64,000 bases of DNA from Owenia fusiformis (taxonomy: Eukaryota > Annelida > Polychaeta > Sabellida > Oweniidae). The translations under genes and the position numbers were made by a program. The stretch is from assembly GCA_903813345.2 (NCBI GenBank), contig CAIIXF020000003.1:19794931-19858930 (forward strand), written 5' to 3'. How positions within the stretch are numbered: the first letter of the stretch is position 1; the number at the start of each line of letters is the position of its first letter. The notes beneath the pieces are model-generated. The model saw only the letters and a list, made by a program, of their open reading frames with translations. It was not told where the DNA came from and ran no database searches. Positions 35,384 to 49,505 of the stretch are shown piece after piece.

Positions 35384-36005
35384 ATTGTAGGACATGTTTA
35401 ATTTTGTGTTCTATTGTACATGGTTGAATTTTTGAATTTTAGTAAAAAAGTTTGTTTTGGTCATATACTAGAATAGTATGACTGTGACTCTAATGCATTC
35501 CGGATTGCTGAAAGATCTTTTTAAAAAAACAACAATGGCCATTCTTTTTGTAACAAAAATGCAACTATCAACTGATATGAAATTAGTTGGGCTATTATGT
35601 TGACGCTCTATTTGATATAATGATGTGCAGTCAAGGTCCCTATTACAATATGGTTTCTTTTATGATCAATTTCCAAATATGGACATAATAATTTGAAATA
35701 TTGCATTGAATTGTAAATGGTTTAATGAAAAGGCTGATGGAACATATATTTTTTATTTTTAAAATGAATTTTTAACCAAAATTCAACTGCACACATGAAT
35801 GTGCTTCAAATGTTTTATACAATTTAAATATCTTACTGCTGGATATGGAACTTTGTGCTGTTTATATATAAATAAATGAAATTGTAAATATTAACAATAC
35901 TTTTCTTTTATTGATTGATGTTTTCTACATAGAACAATATACAATATTAAATTTGACTAACATTATACTTCTATGTACAGTGTAGTATGTGGTGGATATA
36001 TTATA

Positions 36006-36203
36006 CAGACCTGTAACCGGTATTTGCCAAAGGGTGGAGGGGGGGGGGGGCAGTTTTAAAAAATTCCAGAGCGTTTAAATTTGACAATTTTACCCAGAAT
36101 CACTTGAAAAGTGCTCAAAAAGTTAAAAAACTGCATGATTTTGAAAGAATTCGTGGCTAGGAGAAGCTCACTTGAACCCCCCGACCCTTTGGCTACGAGA
36201 CTG
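36006..36203. repeat. Degenerate relative of the 11690-11832 hAT-like MITE
   Basis: The right end GGCTACGAGACTG and an inner G-run next to GTTTTAAAAAATTCC mirror the layout of the 11.7 kb copy. The left end (CAGACCTGTAACC) is decayed, and no matching target duplication remains. Confidence 0.45.
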
Positions 36204-38077
36204 TTAGAGGAAATGTTTACTTACTACTATGATAGTACAGTAATTGTATGCATGTAGGCTTAAGATTACAGATAAGGTACAGTTTTAATTAAATTTTGTA
36301 TTAAACATCCCCCATATCATGCTGCATCATATTTATCAAAAATGAGTATCACCGACTACATTTTTTATTTAATAGTTCATTCATCAGACTTTTACTTATT
36401 TATAGATATATGTACAATATTATCGATAGCATTACTTAAAAAATGATATTATAAGTTCCTCCACCTGCATTCATGTCAAATGTGCTATATTACAAAATTT
36501 ATCTGAATGAAAGCTGAAATCTCAGCAGATCATTGCTCTTTATACCTAAATACCTACTATAACATGAGACTGTGTTATATTGTGTATACAACTACCTTAA
36601 GACAGAATGTTTCTTTAGATTTACTTTGTAATTTTAGTGCAAAATTGGTGAAGTGTTGCACAATAACTGTGCAAGGGTATCACATTTCCTTATCATTGGA
36701 TAGCCTGTTAGAAATTGATTTTTCATTAAAACATGAAATTGCAAATTAGACGTTAATGATTTTCTAAACTACATGTACTTGTACTTAACAAGCACTGACA
36801 AATCTTGGTGATGATATATATGTTTGTGATATAAAATTGCAAAATTAAACCTGTACATAGGACATGCACAAAAATTGGATTGAAATGACAATAGGTCATT
36901 TTACCTCATACCCTCTTACATCACATAAGCATTCATGCTTAACCAACAACATCATTATCCTCATTCCCAGATGTCAAGTAGTCCCTTAATTAGCTAATTT
37001 TCTTTTATTGCGGAAGTTAATGAAAGCCCATGTTACCCATTTAGGTAATTTGTTGATGGATCACATATTCCTCAAGCGTGCCTTCTTTCTTGACATTTCT
37101 GAGCTTAACCCTTATATTCATTGTCACAATATGTATATATTGCAAAAGAGTTCCCTTGTAAGTGCTTGTTCTGTCAGTTCTGATGAAACCAAAATAAATT
37201 CAGTTTGCAATATGAATATCAGACTTCACATACTTGCCGTCTACTTGATAAATGTTCTCTATAATTCAATATATTGGTGAAACATCCTCTTTGACTTCCT
37301 GTGCAATATCTCTTTGATAGTTGAAGGTTATCTTAGGAAAAACTTCGCCATAAATAATAACATTAAGTAAACATATAATCAGATTCCTAGAACCCTTAGA
37401 GTCAAGCCTTTATTAGTGTATTAACTTTGATGAATAATACACAGACAATATGAGATCAAAAGAAATACATTTAGTCGGAAATAATGGGAACAAAACCCTG
37501 GGCAAAACCTCTAAATTAGAGACTTATGATTTAAGTTCTAACCTAGCTTTATAAGAAAAATGAGTTTTCTTGACTTTTATAGCAGTGAGCAACTTTATTA
37601 AATCAGAAAAGATTCAGTAGTTCATATATTAAATCATATTTTTGTGACACAAATGTTTTTTGAAGAATCTGTATATTGAAGAGAAATTATATTAAGTCTA
37701 GAGTAATTTACCATCACAGAGAGGTGTTTCATTTTACAAATGCAATTTTTTTACATGGTCCCCATTACTTATTGTTGTTCGTTCTTTTTAGCTAATGGTA
37801 TTGCACTGAATATATTTATGTAGGCTCACCAATCTGGTTTGCAACTAATGATTCATTTGCAAAATATGAACAAATCATACTTCATAAGTATTTCAATACA
37901 TAATATTATATCAAACAATATTATAAATTACATACACAATTTAAAGTTGATATATTAGTTGAATCTTTGTAGAACTAAATTTTTTTTTTATAGATATGTA
38001 CATTGTTTATTTTAAAATGTATTGTTTTTAATACATCCTAATAAGTATGAAACATACAAGTTGATAATACAGACATA

Positions 38078-38565
38078 CAAGGGCCAATCAAAAAGTTTCT
38101 TACTGTTGGCTCTAGATTTTATAATAAGAGGAGTTGGCTGCTCAAACTTTTACATAAGACAGGGTAGTAAGTTTGCTTGAGACTGTCTGAGTTTTGGAAA
38201 TTTCTAACACTAAGTGGTGTCATCTGTCAACAGACTGTAGTTTAATCATCTTTAATTAGTTTTTCTGCGAATATTCATTCTCATTCAAAATATTCAACCC
38301 CAGTTGATATTTGAGAGGTTTGAAATGATTTCGGTTAATTTCCAGAGCCACAACTCAGCAGATATTTTATATATAATGCTGCTCCACCTAACTTTGTCAT
38401 TGAAAATATGAATTGACTCTGCGTCACTACCAATAAACCAATTTACATGAAACTCGTAGTGAGTTTCAAGCAAACTAACTATCCTGTCTCATGTTAAAGT
38501 TTGAGCTCCCAACTCTTACTATAAAATTGACAGCCGACGGTAAGAAACCTTTTGATCGGCCCTTG
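38078..38565. mobile_element. Mariner-type MITE with about 110-bp terminal inverted repeats
   Basis: CAAGGGCCAATCAAAAAGTT on the left pairs with AACCTTTTGATCGGCCCTTG on the right. TA flanks both sides (38076-38077 and 38566-38567). The arms remain alignable for about 110 bp. There is no ORF of note. Confidence 0.8.
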
Positions 38566-39687
38566 TATGTACTCAGTATATATCTAAATTGATTTCTTAC
38601 CAAACCGATTAACACACCTAAATGCATTCGACATTTACAATGTTTTATAGAACTTTGTAACTTTATGTAATACATAAAATATATATCATATGTATATACA
38701 ATATATTTTCAATATTGTATATAATGGAAATGGTAAGTGCAAGAAATTGAGCATTTGAAGACCACAAATAAAATAGCTACACAATCTACTGTACATCATG
38801 TAAAATTCACTACATCTTATCTAGATTTTACAGAATTTAAGAAGTTAGCAGAAATACAACACATTGGGTGATATAATTAATAATCTGTAGCCTGACATTG
38901 AAAATGATATATCAAAATTCCCTTCTAAGTCCTTAATTAAATGTCAACTTTAATGTCAACTTTATAATTCTCATCAGAATGTCAACTTTATAATTCCCAT
39001 CAGAATCCAAGAGCTTTTACTTTTAAAATTTACCCTTACAATCCAAACTGTAAAATGTAAACATCTCCATTTCTATGTTTCCCTTGTTACATGTCACACC
39101 CATACAGCCGTATACTCATTTTTAAACAATGGCAAATAATTTCAATAGAATATACATTCTAGATACAGTATTGTATAATGATAATACTATAAGTAAGTAC
39201 ATGTAGTATCTAATATTTTTTATAACTGAAATGATAAAGCAGAAGGGCAACTTTGGAAAAGCAATGCAACACAAACCTCTGCAATTCATATCAATCAAAT
39301 TAAACCAATATGATGCTCCCTACAAATATTGAATTCAAGAATTATTTCATACATTCATCATTTTTTGTTGTCATAGTTCTGGGACATGCTCATTTATTCT
39401 CTGTACCATTTTTTTTATTAACATCTGACATTTGACTAATGTAAATGCCATAAGTTAAAAATTGTGCTTAATAATATAAATAGGAATAGAATTATTATGA
39501 ATCAGTCATGAAATAAACTTTACAGCGCTTTCTACAATATAAATAATATGGTTTTTAACTGCCAACTACGCAGACATTAGACACCAGATTTTACTTATAT
39601 TTTTTACATTATATATCACATTCAGTTAATATTGTCACTTCAAAGTGCAAAAATGGTTTGCTTTTTGAATATGAGGGATTTTTCCCT

Positions 39688-42600
39688 CTAACAATCTGGC
39701 AGCTCCTGTTCAATATCGAATTCTTGTCTTGAGTCTAGAAATCTTTCATATGGTAAATTAGATTGAACTCTTGGTTTTCGCTTTGGTGATTTCTTGTTCC
39801 TTCTTATCTTTTTACGCTTTTCTCTTCTGTAGCAATGCAACCAAGCAAGTCCTGTGATCATTATACCGAGCATCACTATGATAACGGTACCAGTTATCAC
39901 AGCCCCTGTTGTGAAACTTCGTTCGTCCGTTTTACCCAAATATGGTAAATTACGATTAATACTGGGATAGTACATTTTTCTAAAAGTGTTATTGATTTCA
40001 TTCAATACTTTATGCAAAGTATTGTTACCTTTGGAGGTAATTACAGTATCCTTTTTGGATGTGTTATTTTGTAAAACTGTTGCATTCACCAAATATGTAA
40101 TTGTCTCAACTGAATGTGCTTTAAAGGGTTTTGAGTTTTTCAATAGTTTATGAGTTGATTTCTGCACAGGTTGAGTATCAGTCACATTCATTGTCTCCTT
40201 CAGAGAACTATTTGAGATTCGTAAACCATGTGGCTTAATATGTTTGATCTGATTGAATGCTGGTAAATTTGACCTTGTAAACCAAAGTTGCCGTAAAATA
40301 CTCTTGTCTTTGAATTCAATCAACTGCCACATGGCATTTGTCTGATTGTAGATAGTCAATAATCCGTAAGATGGTAGCATCCCCTCAACTATCCTATCAA
40401 TCCATACACCGGGAGTGTTTTGCGAGGGTTTATTTGATTGGTGGATGTCTTCATCCTCGGTTTGGTTACAATAGTGTATTATCAAGTCAAAATGTGGCTC
40501 CATACTGCTATTCAATCTGAAAACAAATATCAGATATATTGCTTTTAGGCTATCATCATTCAAGTTAAGTTTCTCTGATCTCAACATTTTGAAAAATGAT
40601 GTGAGTATACAACCACAAGAGCTACTTAAGAAGGGAAACAAAAACCAAAGAGCATTATGAAAGTTGGCAAGATAAAGAAACCTCTAATGGCACAACTTGT
40701 AATGAAAACAAAAACTCATTATCTTGAGCTATGATCTTATCCACAAAGAAGCAATGTTTAATAAGATATGTGTTTAAATCACTTCTTATTTCATCTTGTG
40801 CTCAATACGTTTCTGCCAATATATAAATCTACAAGATCAAATCAAACATCAGTGAAATCTCCCATCAATAAAGTACAAACTGCAATATTTAAAAGAGTGC
40901 ATCACAAAGTAGGCCTATGTGGTTAGTGATATAAGTAATTAAAGCCAAAAGAAAGAACATGTTTTATTCTGAAATGTTGCAACCATATCAAATTATAAAC
41001 ATTATTACGTACATACTGTATATTGTATTCTAACAAACAACAGCTCACAATTTAAATCTCTATGAATTTTTTCTCAATAAATCAAAGATGATAATGACGT
41101 ATAACCTGTCAGTTTTCATGCTATTTCTGTTAGACAAGACATTAATTAATATTAATAGCCTCATTTGTGTTTGTCACTGTACTTATTTGCCCACTTATAA
41201 TTCTCAAACTTAAATCCTAACAAAATCAAGAACAACAAAAATACTGCAATTTGTTGTGATTGTAAGATAGTAAATTGGATTTGATTGATGAACAAAGAGG
41301 TGGACAATATGGATATTTAGATTAACTTTGGAGTCAATAATGCGTGATAAAATTGTTGAATAGGCGCTGCATTGTGAATTCATGATTCATTGGGATCTTA
41401 TGAGTTCAAAGATTGAAGTGTTATTTGATTCACTAATGTCAAAGTATTCTGTATATAGAACTTAGCAACACTTGTAAGGAATATACTTGTTTTTCATAGT
41501 CTATGACATCTATGTAGAACACATAAGGTTATTAGGCTGGAACCTTTTACACACATCCTTGTATACTTTCAATTTTTCATTTTCTATTTTTGATGTTATT
41601 TGAATAAAATATCTTTTAGTGACTTTGAAACATGTCAAAATGTCCCTTGGTGTTATGGTCCCAGGTTGTGATATGTGAGTGTGAGTATGGTGGGGTAGAG
41701 TGGGATTATACATTTCTTCTCACATTAGATCATGGATACTGTAAGATGTGTTTTTCCTGTTGTGTTTTGTAACAATTTTAGGTTATTTGCCTCTGGCATA
41801 AATATTTACAAAACAACACACATGTAAGTTATTGCAAATAATGTTTTATAATAAGATTTTAATTCTTTGAAATTTAAAATTAAAAAAAAGGTTCACTCTG
41901 AATGCAAAAAATTACTTATAAATCATGGAAACGATAATCCAAACTTCATTATAGTAGTGTATACAGTCTTATTATGGAGGGGCATTTTTTCTATGCATCT
42001 AGATTTGTTAATACAAGTTACATTAAATGAAGAGCTAGAGGGCATCATAATAAAGAGCATATATACATGTACACTGCACACTAAAGAAGTAAATTAGCAG
42101 GCCTACTTCCATTGATAGTTTATATATGTACATTTCACACTAAAGAAGTAAATTAACAGGCCTGCTTCCATTGATGATTTATAGATGTACACTTCACACT
42201 AAAGAAGTAAATTAGCAGGCCTACTTCCAATGATGATTTATAGATGTACACTTCACACTAAAGAAGTAAATTAACAGGCCTGCTTCCATTGATGATTTAT
42301 AGATGTACACTGCTCACTTAAGAAGTAGATTAGCAGGCCTACCTCCATTGATGATTATGACCAAATGAATTAGTAATTTAAATAGAATCATACCTGTCAG
42401 TTGAACAGAACTGTGTATTAGTCAGTTTTATATACCATCCTTCAGTGTTGGAATCTGCATGAATGTCGGAACTGGAAGTATACATCATGTTTCAGTATAT
42501 GATTACACATGTGAAACAAAATATGAGAAATAAACCAATGGTATATAACAAGAAAACAACGGCAACAATAAAGAAAAACATAAATCATAGCCTTCAATAA

Positions 42601-45600
42601 ATAATATGATCAAATAGATTCAAACATATTGATCATATACAGTGTCAAATAGCTTGGAAAATATACAGATAAATGAAATATGGCCAGAACTCCCTGAATC
42701 ACACGAGGCCACATCATAATATCATATTTACTGCAGATAAGACTTTAATTTGAACGTATTTTTCTAAATAATATTGCACCATGGTCTTGCTTATTCTTTA
42801 TGTTGGACTAATTGACACAGAAAATGGTTTCAGACCATAAACACCTCAACAATACAAGTCCACTTCATAATATCCACAATGCAGATTACGTGGAGGTGAA
42901 AGAACTAAAACAAGACTTTTGTCCAGCCTGACAGTCAGCTAAATACATTTCTTACAATTTCATTAAGTACAAGGTGACCCCAAAAATTGCAACCCTCTAA
43001 TTTCAGAATCTTTTGTTGGATGTCTAGACAGAAAACATGATTTCTCTCAATCTCAGTCTTAAATGCCACATAAATACACCACTAATTTACACACTAAACA
43101 CTCTATCAAGACAAGAAAACTCAAAAGGTTTCCATCATAATTAAGATTGAAACGGAATTGGGACATCCTATATGTAGATGATAATTATAATGTTCATCAA
43201 AGGCAAATACCATTCATCAAGAATAAAGCTAAGAGTGGCAATGTTCAAGTTCATAAAAAAATAATGAGCGAAGAGAAATTTTCCATTAATACCAATTTCA
43301 GGAATTTTTAATGGTGTCTGATACTCAATGTAGCTTGGCAGGTACTTTTGAACTTGAAGTACTATTACATGAAATAATTATTTGGGGTTTTCTCTTGTTT
43401 TGATAATGTTGCATTTCATACTCCATGATTTTTATAACAGGGAGATAGAATATATAAGCACAAATGCCAAAGGGAAGGGTGACTAAAAACTTTAAAGAAA
43501 CCCAACAAGAAAAGCAAACTGTAAGTGTAAATCTGTCATAAGAAAAGTAGACCCTATATATCCCAAAACCATGATCTAACGTGAAAAGAAACAATGTCTA
43601 ACATCCCCCTCCCCCCTCCAATCGAGAACCAATATCACAATCCAGGACCAGAAGACCAAGGGACATTTCATTCATACTGAAGTCATTACAATACATGTTG
43701 AAGAAAAATTGAAAAAGCTGATAGCCAATACTCATAACATCAAAAATAGTTGAAGATACTAGTACTCATAAAAGATAGAGTATTCAGTCTCAAATGACGT
43801 GGGATAGATAAAATCCAGTCTCGAAGTCCATATAGGCAATTCAAAGGGTCAACATCCATTTGCAAAGCCGTCATCATAATCCATAAAACACAACAATTCA
43901 CAATGGTCATCAGGAGAGAACTATGGCTGGTTTCGATCCCTATTTCTCAACCATTAATGCTGGATGGACTACAAAAGGGAAAACAGCAGCTAACAATATC
44001 AGTCCATAATGAAGAATAATACATCAAAATAGAAACATGTACAAATTAAAATATGACAGCCAAATTACCATCTATGAACATTCTTTCAAGTACCAAAAAT
44101 GGGAAAAACAAAAGTATTAATAAAAATCACAGTACAAATCAGAGTTATATAAGGAAAACAAAACCTCAATAAATATCTTAATTTTTTGGGTATCCTAAAC
44201 CCAAAAACATTATCACATAGGCATAAAGTATTGCAAATTCAAAATAGTTTGTGCTATTTGATTTTGCAGATCTCTGTGGACAAAAAAATTGTTAACATCA
44301 ATCTAGCACAATGAGTACTATTGTTTAACCTAAATTGAAAGTCATGGAGTGTGAATGCAACCTAAATTTTGGTGTTAATTCACTTATAGGTGGAACTTCC
44401 AGTACACCCTTAGGGAGAGGCAAAACTTTAAATTCAATTTTAAAATTATATATACAGGGGCGGATCTGGGAACCAACAAGGGGGGGGGGGGGCAAATTTG
44501 AGGTCAGTGAAAAAAAATTTTTGGCCCCTAAAACCCATAAGTGGGCCCATATTTTGAAATTTTGAGGCCCATTTTCTTCAAAATTTGGCCTGAAATGAAA
44601 AAAATAAGGCCTTACAAGGCCAAGTAATGACCAAAAGGCCCACTTTTTGGGGCCTTAAGGCCTTTTTGGCCTGAAATGAAAAAAATAAGGCCTTACAAGG
44701 CCAAAAGATTTTTAGGGCCCAATTTATTTCTGGGCCCATCCAAAGGGGGGGGGGGGGCTGGGCCCCCAGGCCAGTGATCTGCTCCAGATCCGCCAGTGAT
44801 ATACCCCTGGACGTCATAATACATCCAGATTGCTATGCAATTAAATTAGAGGATTCCTGACTGACAAGTTGATTGCTCTAATTCTAAGATTGAACAAAAA
44901 TGGGTGTAAAATGTTGGTTGCTTTTGATATAATTGGGCTACAGAATAAAGTATAGTATATACAACATAAATAACATCTCACATAAAAAATACCATAAATC
45001 CATACACAAGTATCATAACAGCTATATCATTAAACGATGTGAGAGAGCACACATCATATTGCATGATGATGTTTTGTGGCTTCATTTCTAGTTACTCAAT
45101 ACACAGATAATGATTTATTTCATCTGAAGTATCCATAATATGGTGAACATAAATACAGGGCCAAAAATAAATCATCTCACTGACAATAATGCTGAAGATT
45201 AAGGTCAAAACAATAAAGCTTATAAATTATTCATGGATATGTTTGTCTTGAATATCTAAACCATCAAAATACCTATTTTATGTCTAACAATAAGCGATTA
45301 AATCAAAATAAATGTGAAACTTACTCAATAGCTGCTACATTCTGATGCACTGTAATAATTTTCTCATCTGAAAAGATAATGATAAGTTTATAACAAATAA
45401 ATTAATTGGGTTCTGTGCTATTTATGGTACAATATTTATGGTTATATACTGTTCACTGATGCATTATAGGAGAAAATATATGATCTGTGAGAATAAATGA
45501 TAGAAGTATAGCCTTGATACAGTGTAGGCGGGGATGAAAGTATTTTTTTGTCATTATCATGGTCATGGTCGATAGATTAAAATAAGCATAAATAAAGAAT

Positions 45601-48270
45601 AAAGTTGACTAGTACATGTATTTGATGTAAACTGGAATTTTACATAGGAGATATACATACATATCCATCACTGATCTTATGTTATGTTATATTTATGTAA
45701 AGGAAACCAGGATGTATCTAATTTATAGTTCCCAATATAAAACATGTAAACAGATACTTTTTTTCATGTTGAAGGCTTACCAATCTCATGTAGAATCATA
45801 ACAGGCAGTCGGGTCACTATAGCCCTTAGGTTTTGCAACATTTCCACGTCACCATCATAAACAGCTAATCCATCAATGTCCAATTCTTCTAATTCCCTTA
45901 TCAATCTACTGAACACTTCATGTTCATCGCTTTTAAAGACATTGGGGACTATGGCCAATTTAGTAGGATCGTTTGCATGATTGAGTGGCTCTTCATTGGA
46001 AATTTTATATGTGTTTGTTGAAAATAATTTCCCACATGTTATTCTGTATTGGTATTCATCTTTCAATATCTGTAAGGAAAACATATTCATTAATGTGGAC
46101 ATTAATTGCCAGTTGGGAGGCAGTAATCCGTTAATGGATACTTTGAATATCCTTTGGGAGAAAAACAACCAACTATTAAACATTTGGTACTATTACTGAC
46201 ATTTTTACTCCTCAATCAAATGCAGCGTTAGGCTAGGTTGAATAAACAAAATGTTTGACTTCCCGTGTCAATTTTTCAAAATATTTTTTCAATTCAAGAA
46301 TAATATTTTAGACTGGTGTCCCTTATTTAAGGTTTTCATTTACTAAAAATAGTCAAACTTTCACTGAAAAAGTCACCCTTAAAATCCAGCAATCTGTTGA
46401 GGTCCTCAGTAAAAGTCTCCAGGATTTTCATTTAATTGCCCAATGAATATGCAATGTATGTCTTTTACACTGGACAATGACGTTGGAAGTGAGGAATATT
46501 AATGTCAAACATTTCTCTTGATTTCTTGATCGAGAATTATGGGCAAAGTTTATACATGAATTTTGTACAAAATGAAAACATGGCCACATCTGAACCAAAC
46601 AACAAACAAGTTAAGATTCATAAAAATAAAGATTTAACAAAAAACAAATATGCGTAACGTAGAATTCAATTACTGCAGCCTTCTGAGAATCAATATCAAA
46701 ATAGCCTGATAGAATCACAATAATCTTTATAATTTAAACATTTCATTCTCCTATATTTTCTGATGAAATACTTATTATCATTTCTCAGGGACAAAAATAT
46801 TTTCCAGGATTTATGTGTTTATCATGGAATGACCACATTAGAGAAAAACAATATTCCTCAAAGATGTTATCTTTTAATTTACTATTCTATGACTTTTAAT
46901 TAACTCATATCCGTTCTTGATCTGATGATATCCAAGTGATGAAGTGGTGATATTAGAAAAACATTAAACAAGTCAAAACTAGAAACAAAGAACAAGTACA
47001 AAAAACTTCATCATCCGCTAACTAAACTGAAGCGCTAAAAATGAACAGGGCTACTCAAAGTTAATTCTCACACCAAAATTTCCCCCAAATATTCCCTAAA
47101 TTAAACCAGAAGTTAAAATATGTTGCTAAGATTTTAACCAATTTGAATTTATCGTACATTCTGTATTATGTAAATGATGTCTGTTTGACTGTCTGTGATA
47201 TATAATATACATATTACAAGGGTTGTTCAATAAATACTATAAATATCATGATGGATTGAAGGCAATATGTATGTCTTCATACTGACCAAATATTATGAAT
47301 TCATTCTAGGTACTTTTAAAGTTACAGCAAATCTAATATACGAACGACCATTGTATATAATAAAGCACAAATGAGATATTCAATAATCTTAAGGAATATC
47401 AGAATATATCCCCAATATCCTAAATGATTAGTCTAAAAATCAAATAGCTCATCTTCCCCCATCATCAGAGAAGTCTTTCACCAAAACAGATTTCAATGAA
47501 TTGAGAACCAACAACAATGAAAAATACACAACTTCCATCACCAGGTACTTGTGGAGTAAGGAGTGAGATAAGTATTAATAATCTTATAACATATATCCAA
47601 TGGTGCATGAAGCTATAGTAAATAGATTGAAATATGGGTTTGACTTATCAGATCCATCTTATATATTATCCACAACTTTATAAGTAGACTGAGAAACCCC
47701 TCATATGCTGATATACGATTTAATAAAGATTCTTAGATTAAAAAAACTATAAATCCCGAGATAAATACAATAATGCAGTCTAGCATATAACGATGAAAGA
47801 TACAATGTAATCAAAGTTGTTTTTATATTTACCTTTATATTAGCAGTGTATGTATGTTGTATTTTTCCATCTTGTAGTTCTTCAGTGGTGATGTTTGCAT
47901 TTCCGATGCTTTTCACTGGTTCAACAACAGCGGTGCAGTTAGTCATATTTTGTGTGTACCATTTGATGACCAATGTATTTTTTGATTTAGGAAAACCAAG
48001 GTGTATAGCAAATGGTTTTGAATAACCATCCAGTTTTGTACCATGCGAATGTGTATCTTTATTTACTTCTTCTGATGCTGTGTCATCTGGGGAACCATCC
48101 TGCCAGCCAGTGTAGTTTGTAACATTGTCTTTGTTTATTTGTTTATCATGATTATTTGCAGTTGTGACATTTCCAATTGATTCATCGGCATCTATTACAT
48201 TTGTTTGTAAGATGAAAGAGACAAAAAATGAAACTTTCAGTAATGCATACATGATCCTCCTTAAAACCAT
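39688..48270 (-). CDS. Type I membrane protein with purple-acid-phosphatase-like, probably inactive, ectodomain
   Basis: Exons on minus: 48270-47833, 46069-45781, 45367-45325, 42471-42394 and 40516-39688. All are GT-AG and in frame, giving 558 aa. A signal peptide spans about residues 1-27. A fibronectin-III-like segment as in purple acid phosphatases follows (AIHLGFPKSKNTLVIKWYT; then ILKDEYQYRITCG near 147-159). The remnant phosphatase core is near 180-300, with FCSTD where phosphatases have YCSN. The family's C-terminal strand pair is clear at 332-346 (SYGLLTIYNQTNAMW). A transmembrane helix lies near 487-509, followed by a very basic tail and an acidic end. The metal-binding motifs DxG, GDxxY, GNHE and GHxH are all missing or altered (YDGDVEM at 217-223 in place of GDxxY), so it should not bind the metal pair. 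Many NxT/S sequons suggest a glycosylated ectodomain. The family call is my inference. Confidence 0.7.
42062..42355. repeat. Tandem repeat, about 62-bp unit, five copies
   Basis: Each unit contains CACACTAAAGAAGTAAATTA, then CAGGCCTACTTCCATTGATG and TTTATAGATGTACA. The copies alternate CCTACTT and CCTGCTT, hinting at a higher-order two-unit period. The array is in intron 4 of the phosphatase-like gene, just downstream (in gene direction) of exon 4. Confidence 0.85.
43430..43720. repeat. Dispersed repeat related to 33629-33850 and 50100-50320
   Basis: Its first half matches the 33.7 kb copy. Its second half (CACAATCCAGGACCAGAAG ... AGTCATTACAATACATGTTG) matches 50.2-50.3 kb. It lies in intron 3 of the phosphatase-like gene. 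Confidence 0.5.
44455..44798. mobile_element. 'GGATCTGG' DNA element with 5-bp target duplication, copy 2
   Basis: It begins CAGGGGCGGATCTGGG and ends CCAGATCCGCCAGTG, flanked by ATATA on both sides (44450-44454 and 44799-44803). It has two long G runs, and an inner duplicated block (TGGCCTGAAATGAAAAAAAT) occurs twice. It is homologous to 17166-17394 but longer. It lies in intron 3 of the phosphatase-like gene (42472-45324). Confidence 0.8.
47217..47353. repeat. Short TA-flanked MITE, mariner-like
   Basis: The left end CAAGGGTTGTTCAATA pairs with the right end TACGAACGACCATTG, flanked by TA (47215-47216 and 47354-47355). It lies in intron 1 of the phosphatase-like gene. Confidence 0.5.
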
Positions 48271-49505
48271 GTCTAAGTGTTGCGTAGCTGTTAACGGAGA
48301 GTCTGGGAATTAAGGAATGTTCCTATAGTTTTGTTTTACATAATAATCCCTTTTGGCCAATTTCTAGATTGGATCATGAAATTTCAATCAATCAGTCCAC
48401 AATGGCATATTATGCCATCAATATTCGATCTATTTACAATAAATATCCATTTCATCAAGCAGATAGTCACATTGTGCTTCCTAACAATGGGTACCTAATT
48501 CAATAGTATTGGCGAAATGAGACTCTACGGTATTTGATAAACCGGATCGCGACTGTCAGGCCTTCTGTATCAATCACAAATAAATCTTCCGTACCTAATA
48601 GGGAGCCCACTTGACATAACAACTTATATTCATTATTTATACACAATGTTCCTGTCACCCCAGGGACCCTTGAACAGAACACAATCTCCATAAAACATCA
48701 TCTCTACAAACAACCGAGGCAAAATGTCTCAGCAGTCGCACCTCTCCTATTATAATGGAAAGTATTTTTAGATACGTAGCAATTGACATGATCAAAAGAA
48801 CACACTATGTTCCGTGACTAACAAACCAAGCTTATATCAATCAATATAATATCCCGGGGAGGATAAACATGAAATTCAAAATGTCAAATTTATTTTGAGG
48901 GTACGATTATTAGATTGGAAGGCTAGCAACTGCCCTCATATTAACTTCAATTGACAAAATCCATCCATTTCCTGTAAATTCATAGTCCTGCTTTATTAAG
49001 CCCTACAGATAAAATCAGACATTTAATACAATTTTTTAATAAAAAGGAAAAGTCATAAGGAATCAGTGTTTGTACGGATTTTACATTACTGGCATAGAGA
49101 CGAATAACACTTTTAACAATAAAGAAATCAAAAATGAAATAATTATTTAAAGGCTGAAATAGCCAATATTAAACAGTTTTCAGAATGTAGCAGTATATGA
49201 AATTAATATCAATTCAATAGGGCCATGGTTATACACGTACTGATGAGTGAAAAAAACACCATATGAAATTCGCGGGAATTGCTGATGAGCGGGTAATATA
49301 TATCTCCCGTACCTCAGTGGGATCATATATATCACCCGCTCACTTCAGATATCAATCATATTCCCACATGTTATCTCCCTATAACACTACTAAGTATGGG
49401 ATAAATACAATGTCAGAAAAATATGTCTCAATCTTGCCATGTCCTCTGAATGTTATGCTACATTTGTTTTTCTGGCCTGATTTTAGTTATCTTGCTCTCC
49501 TGCTA
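48271..49505. other. Upstream region of the phosphatase-like gene, no other gene seen
   Basis: This must hold the promoter or 5' UTR of the minus-strand gene. No exon or element could be supported. GAGCGGGTAATATATATCTCCCGT near 49288 and CATATATATCACCCGCTC near 49324 form a short inverted repeat. Confidence 0.4.

Larger units (their letters stand above)
35384..39687. other. Convergent intergenic region between SLC13 and the phosphatase-like gene
   Basis: A likely SLC13 polyadenylation signal AATAAA is at 35871-35876. The rest is AT-rich with no convincing exon. It contains the degenerate hAT-like repeat at 36006-36203 and the TA-flanked MITE at 38078-38565. The 3' UTR of the minus-strand gene should run leftward from 39688; TTTATT (AATAAA on minus) occurs near 39414. 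Confidence 0.5.

Noticed and set aside
42062-42355. CRISPR-like array
   Set aside because: Units are continuous tandem copies with no unique spacers, and the DNA is eukaryotic.
42970-43175. Possible MITE with ends TACAAGGTGACCCC / GGGACATCCTATA
   Set aside because: The end similarity is weak and no target duplication was found.
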